The notes under the pieces were generated by a model, which searched no databases, was not told where the DNA came from, and saw only the letters and a program-made list of their open reading frames with translations. From positions 276,258 through 340,257 of the forward strand of contig LR991653.1 in assembly GCA_905171695.1 (NCBI GenBank): 64,000 nucleotides of DNA, in the 5' to 3' direction. The DNA comes from Candidatus Methanoperedentaceae archaeon GB37 (GTDB lineage Archaea; Halobacteriota; Methanosarcinia; Methanosarcinales; EX4572-44). The translations under genes and the position numbers were made by a program. Positions 63,671 through 64,000 of this stretch are shown here, piece after piece (the first letter of the stretch is position 1; every line of letters starts with the position of its first letter).

Positions 63671-64000
63671 ATGTTTATAGGGGTTGACCACGGCACCACT
63701 GCTATCAGATTTGCAACCAGAAACGCTTACTTTGAGATACCGCGAGGTGAAGCAGCAGAACTCGAAGAAGAGACACTGTTCGAAAAAATAGAGAAAGAGC
63801 TCGGTCTGGAGCGAGAAGAGATAAAGATGCTTGCCATGACCTACTCCATGGGCGACGGCATAGAGAGCATCACACCCATCGAGAAAACAAGAAACCGTGG
63901 ACTCCTCTCAGAGACCGGAGCAGGAGAACATATCGGCGGCGGGACCCGAGTCTTCGATCTGATACGTGCATCCCACATCCCAGCAGTGGTGATACCAGGC
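63671..64000 (+). CDS. Methanogenesis marker protein 12 (3' end outside window)
   Basis: Starts MFIGVDHGTTAIRFATRNAY, a sugar-kinase/acetate-kinase ATPase fold signature, and continues MLAMTYSMGDGIESITPIEKTRNRGLLSETGAG, which matches methanogenesis marker 12 of methanogens and relatives. ATG 63671 is the only fitting start; an overlapping ATG at 63667 is out of frame. Function unknown; it supports a methanogen or methane/alkane-oxidising lineage. Confidence 0.82.
   Translation, partial: MFIGVDHGTTAIRFATRNAYFEIPRGEAAELEEETLFEKIEKELGLEREEIKMLAMTYSMGDGIESITPIEKTRNRGLLSETGAGEHIGGGTRVFDLIRASHIPAVVIPG

Overview
The window is a stretch of chromosome from a methanogen-lineage archaeon (Methanosarcinales/Syntrophoarchaeum/ANME-like). 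The evidence is an F420H2 dehydrogenase (Fpo) operon that includes fpoO, the start of a methanogenesis-marker-12 gene at the right edge, archaeal-type riboflavin, cobalamin, shikimate and ether-lipid enzymes, RadA, a GHMP shikimate kinase, ribosomal protein L40e and archaeal tRNAs. The exact genus cannot be read from the sequence alone.

Layout. 1-6436: 3' end of the fpo operon (I, J1, J2, K, L, M, N, O), tightly packed with ATGA-type overlaps. 6437-12967: an AT-rich island that reads as an integron gene-cassette array. Four attC-like hairpins, each with R''/R' boxes, separate cassettes carrying a 17-residue-repeat protein, a frameshifted TIR + STAND-type NTPase, a HicBA pair, a MNT/HEPN pair and a NucS-like nuclease. 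The first six bases of each cassette are the complement of the R'' box at its own far end, as the integron mechanism predicts. No integrase lies in the window. The island ends in a second, broken copy of the fpoO 3' end (12968-13129). 13130-22083: core genes (chorismate mutase and shikimate kinase; a ubiquitin-like small modifier; EndoIII-like glycosylase, F420-dependent NADP reductase, tRNA-Ser, FKBP; site-2 protease; lipoate ligase-like protein; GH133 debranching enzyme). 22264-24000: insertion-sequence (IS) relics. 24029-31465: NOG1 GTPase, phytol/dolichol-kinase-like protein, 2TM protein, an IS relic, diadenylate cyclase, CTP-dependent riboflavin kinase, RibB, PUA protein and Pth2. 31509-33664: IS relics. 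33701-43877: an ABC exporter whose second permease carries a PrsW-like domain, DnaJ, amidohydrolase, RlmE, ZnuABC and a lipoprotein.

43893-45863: a second, solitary cassette-like unit on the minus strand with a DUF262/AlbA_2 gene. Its hairpin shares a 31-bp identical block with the first attC of the main array. 46132-49899: a mannose-related trio (GH130-like, GT4, phosphomannose isomerase) beside an IS. 49982-59160: a gene graveyard with at least five IS types, nested insertions, a decayed hdrB/hdrC/amidotransferase cluster, TauE truncated by an IS, FmdE with an in-frame stop, a CcdA fragment and one apparently intact zinc/cadmium CDF exporter. 59327-64000: tRNA-Thr, cobZ-cobS-cobY, radA, rpl40e, GGGP synthase and the start of methanogenesis marker 12.

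Two processes stand out. One is integron-style capture of defence and toxin-antitoxin genes next to the energy-conserving fpo operon. The other is a recurring signature of perfect or near-perfect 8-16 bp tandem duplications, several of which break genes.
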